Source of the DNA: Algoriphagus sp.
GTDB taxonomy: Bacteria > Bacteroidota > Bacteroidia > Cytophagales > Cyclobacteriaceae
Assembly: GCA_021298245.1 (NCBI GenBank)
Contig: JAJTDZ010000006.1
Span: forward strand, 1-64,000
DNA: 64,000 nt
Direction of reading: 5' to 3'
Shown here: positions 62,367 to 64,000 of the stretch, in pieces
How the letters are laid out: each line of letters opens with the position of its first letter
How positions within the stretch are numbered: position 1 is the first letter of the stretch
Translations under genes and position numbers: made by a program
Notes under the pieces: generated by a model
Database searches by the model: none
Seen by the model: only the letters and a program-made list of their open reading frames with translations
Told to the model about the DNA's origin: nothing

Positions 62367-64000
62367 ATGACATCAAAAAAAGAAAGAAAAGTAACCCTTA
62401 GCCAAGTATTCACTACTATTATTTGGCCAAGAAGAAAACAACTTTTCATTGGACTTTTCCTTATCATCATCAGTAGAATTTCAGGATTAGTTTTGCCGGG
62501 CGCAAGCAAGTATTTGATTGATGAAGTAATCCCTAGCAACGATTTGAATCAACTCACCTGGTTGATCGTGGCAGTAGTATTGGCGATTGTAATCCAGGCA
62601 GTTACGTCTTATTCGCTGACTCAAATCCTAAGTGTGGAGGCACAGCACCTGATTTCTAAACTAAGGTCTAAGGTGCAGCAGCACATCATCAAGCTTCCGA
62701 TTCGATTTTTTGATAATTCAAAAACGGGAGAACTCGTTTCCCGCATCATGACCGATGTAGAAGGGGTGAGAAATTTAGTAGGTACTGGTTTTGCCCAAAT
62801 GATTGGGGGAGGATTGGCAGCGATCATTTCTTTGGTGCTTTTGATTTCCATTAGCCCCATGATGACGCTCTATGTCTTACTTCCTGTCCTCATCTTTGGT
62901 TTAGTCTCCTTAAAAGCTTTTGGAAAAATAAGGCCCATTTTCAGGGAAAGAGGAAAAATCAATGCTCAGGTAACGGGGAGGTTGACCGAGACTTTAGGGG
63001 GTATTCGAGTGATCAAAGGCTTTAATGCGGAAGCGCAAGAAATCAAATCTTTTGAAAAAGGAGTGGAGGAACTGTTTCTCAATGTCAAAGCAAGTTTGAC
63101 CGCTACCAGTTTTGTAACTTCTGCTGGTGCACTCCTACTTGGCTTGGCTTCAGCAGGAATTATGGGAATCGGTGGATACATGATTATGGAAGGAAAAATG
63201 ACCTTCGGAGATTTCTTGGCATTTACCCTGTACCTAGGTTTTATGATTGCTCCCATCGTTCAAATGTCCAATATAGGAAGTCAGCTTACCGAGGCATTTG
63301 CTGGATTGGATAGGACCGAGGAAATCATGAATATGCCCTTGGAGGCGGACGATAAGAAAAGAACCGTGACGCTAGATTCCATACACGGGGCGATCACTTT
63401 TGATCAGGTATCTTTTGCCTACGAATCGGGAAAGGAAGTGGTCAAAGGAATAAGTTTTGAAGCTCCTGCAGGCTCAGTGACTGCCTTGGTGGGGACCTCG
63501 GGATCGGGAAAAACAACCATAGCCGGATTGGTAGCTACTTTCTTGAATCCAGATTCGGGAGTTATTTATTTGGATGGGATAGATCTACAAAGTATCACCC
63601 TAGAATCCTTTAGATCCCAGTTGGGGGTGGTTCTGCAAGATGATTTTTTGTTTGAGGGTACCATTCGAGAAAATATTCTATTTCCTAGGCCAGATGCTAG
63701 CTTGGAGCAACTTGAAAAAGCGGTAAAAGCAGCTCATGTGCATGAATTTACGGATCGATTTGAGGATGGCTTAGATACCCTCATTGGGGAAAGGGGGGTA
63801 AAGCTTTCAGGAGGTCAAAGGCAAAGAATAGCCATAGCGCGGGCCATTTTAGCCGACCCTAGGATATTGATTTTAGACGAAGCTACATCCAACTTGGATA
63901 CGGAATCTGAGGCCATGATCCAATCTAGCTTAAAGGAATTGATGAAAGGAAGAACCACCTTTGTAATCGCCCATAGGCTAAGTACCATCCGTCAGGCCGA
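62367..64000 (+). CDS. ABC transporter, fused permease/ATPase (MsbA/lipid-exporter-like), cut by window edge
   Basis: Own translation from ATG 62367: MTSKKERKVTLSQVFTTIIWPRRKQLFIGLF...RFFDNSKTGELVSRIMTDVEGVRN...GTSGSGKTT...LSGGQRQRIAIARAIL...LDEATSNLDTESE. No stop in window, so absent from the ORF track. Confidence 0.94.
   Translation, partial: MTSKKERKVTLSQVFTTIIWPRRKQLFIGLFLIIISRISGLVLPGASKYLIDEVIPSNDLNQLTWLIVAVVLAIVIQAVTSYSLTQILSVEAQHLISKLRSKVQQHIIKLPIRFFDNSKTGELVSRIMTDVEGVRNLVGTGFAQMIGGGLAAIISLVLLISISPMMTLYVLLPVLIFGLVSLKAFGKIRPIFRERGKINAQVTGRLTETLGGIRVIKGFNAEAQEIKSFEKGVEELFLNVKASLTATSFVTSAGALLLGLASAGIMGIGGYMIMEGKMTFGDFLAFTLYLGFMIAPIVQMSNIGSQLTEAFAGLDRTEEIMNMPLEADDKKRTVTLDSIHGAITFDQVSFAYESGKEVVKGISFEAPAGSVTALVGTSGSGKTTIAGLVATFLNPDSGVIYLDGIDLQSITLESFRSQLGVVLQDDFLFEGTIRENILFPRPDASLEQLEKAVKAAHVHEFTDRFEDGLDTLIGERGVKLSGGQRQRIAIARAILADPRILILDEATSNLDTESEAMIQSSLKELMKGRTTFVIAHRLSTIRQA

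Noticed and set aside
62621-63256. Minus-strand ORFs (79 and 96 aa) near the right edge
   Set aside because: Antisense to the ABC transporter that I translated from 62367 to the window end.

Overview
A 64 kb chromosomal window from a member of Bacteroidota, most likely Cytophagales/Cyclobacteriaceae-like (inferred from protein families, TAnnTTTG-type promoters and gene neighbourhoods; no search was run). It is gene-dense and mostly core metabolism: hemF (cut by the left edge), a BamA/TamA-like protein, gltA, a complete SUF operon (sufBCDSE plus DUF59 and bacilliredoxin), thyA, rqcH-like, miaA, pfkA, groESL, secG, lptE-like, miaB, pyrE, coaD, a RecD-like helicase and an ABC exporter cut by the right edge. 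It also holds peptidases (M14, S9, S10), two penicillin-acylase-family genes and a probable oxidative L-fucose catabolic cluster. I found no rRNA, tRNA, CRISPR array, transposase, prophage or recognisable defence island. I do not see a clearly novel multi-gene system. The best second-look items are: (a) a penicillin acylase split by an apparent internal deletion and frameshift at ~21,844; (b) a FucP-type transporter that appears to lack about 40 residues at ~36,002; (c) the similar apparent size of these two lesions, which may mean an assembly artefact; (d) a fucose pathway with no fuconate dehydratase in the window; (e) a receiver-Hpt protein whose phospho-acceptor Asp is Gln; (f) a promoter-to-terminator non-coding transcript candidate at ~13.30-13.50 kb.
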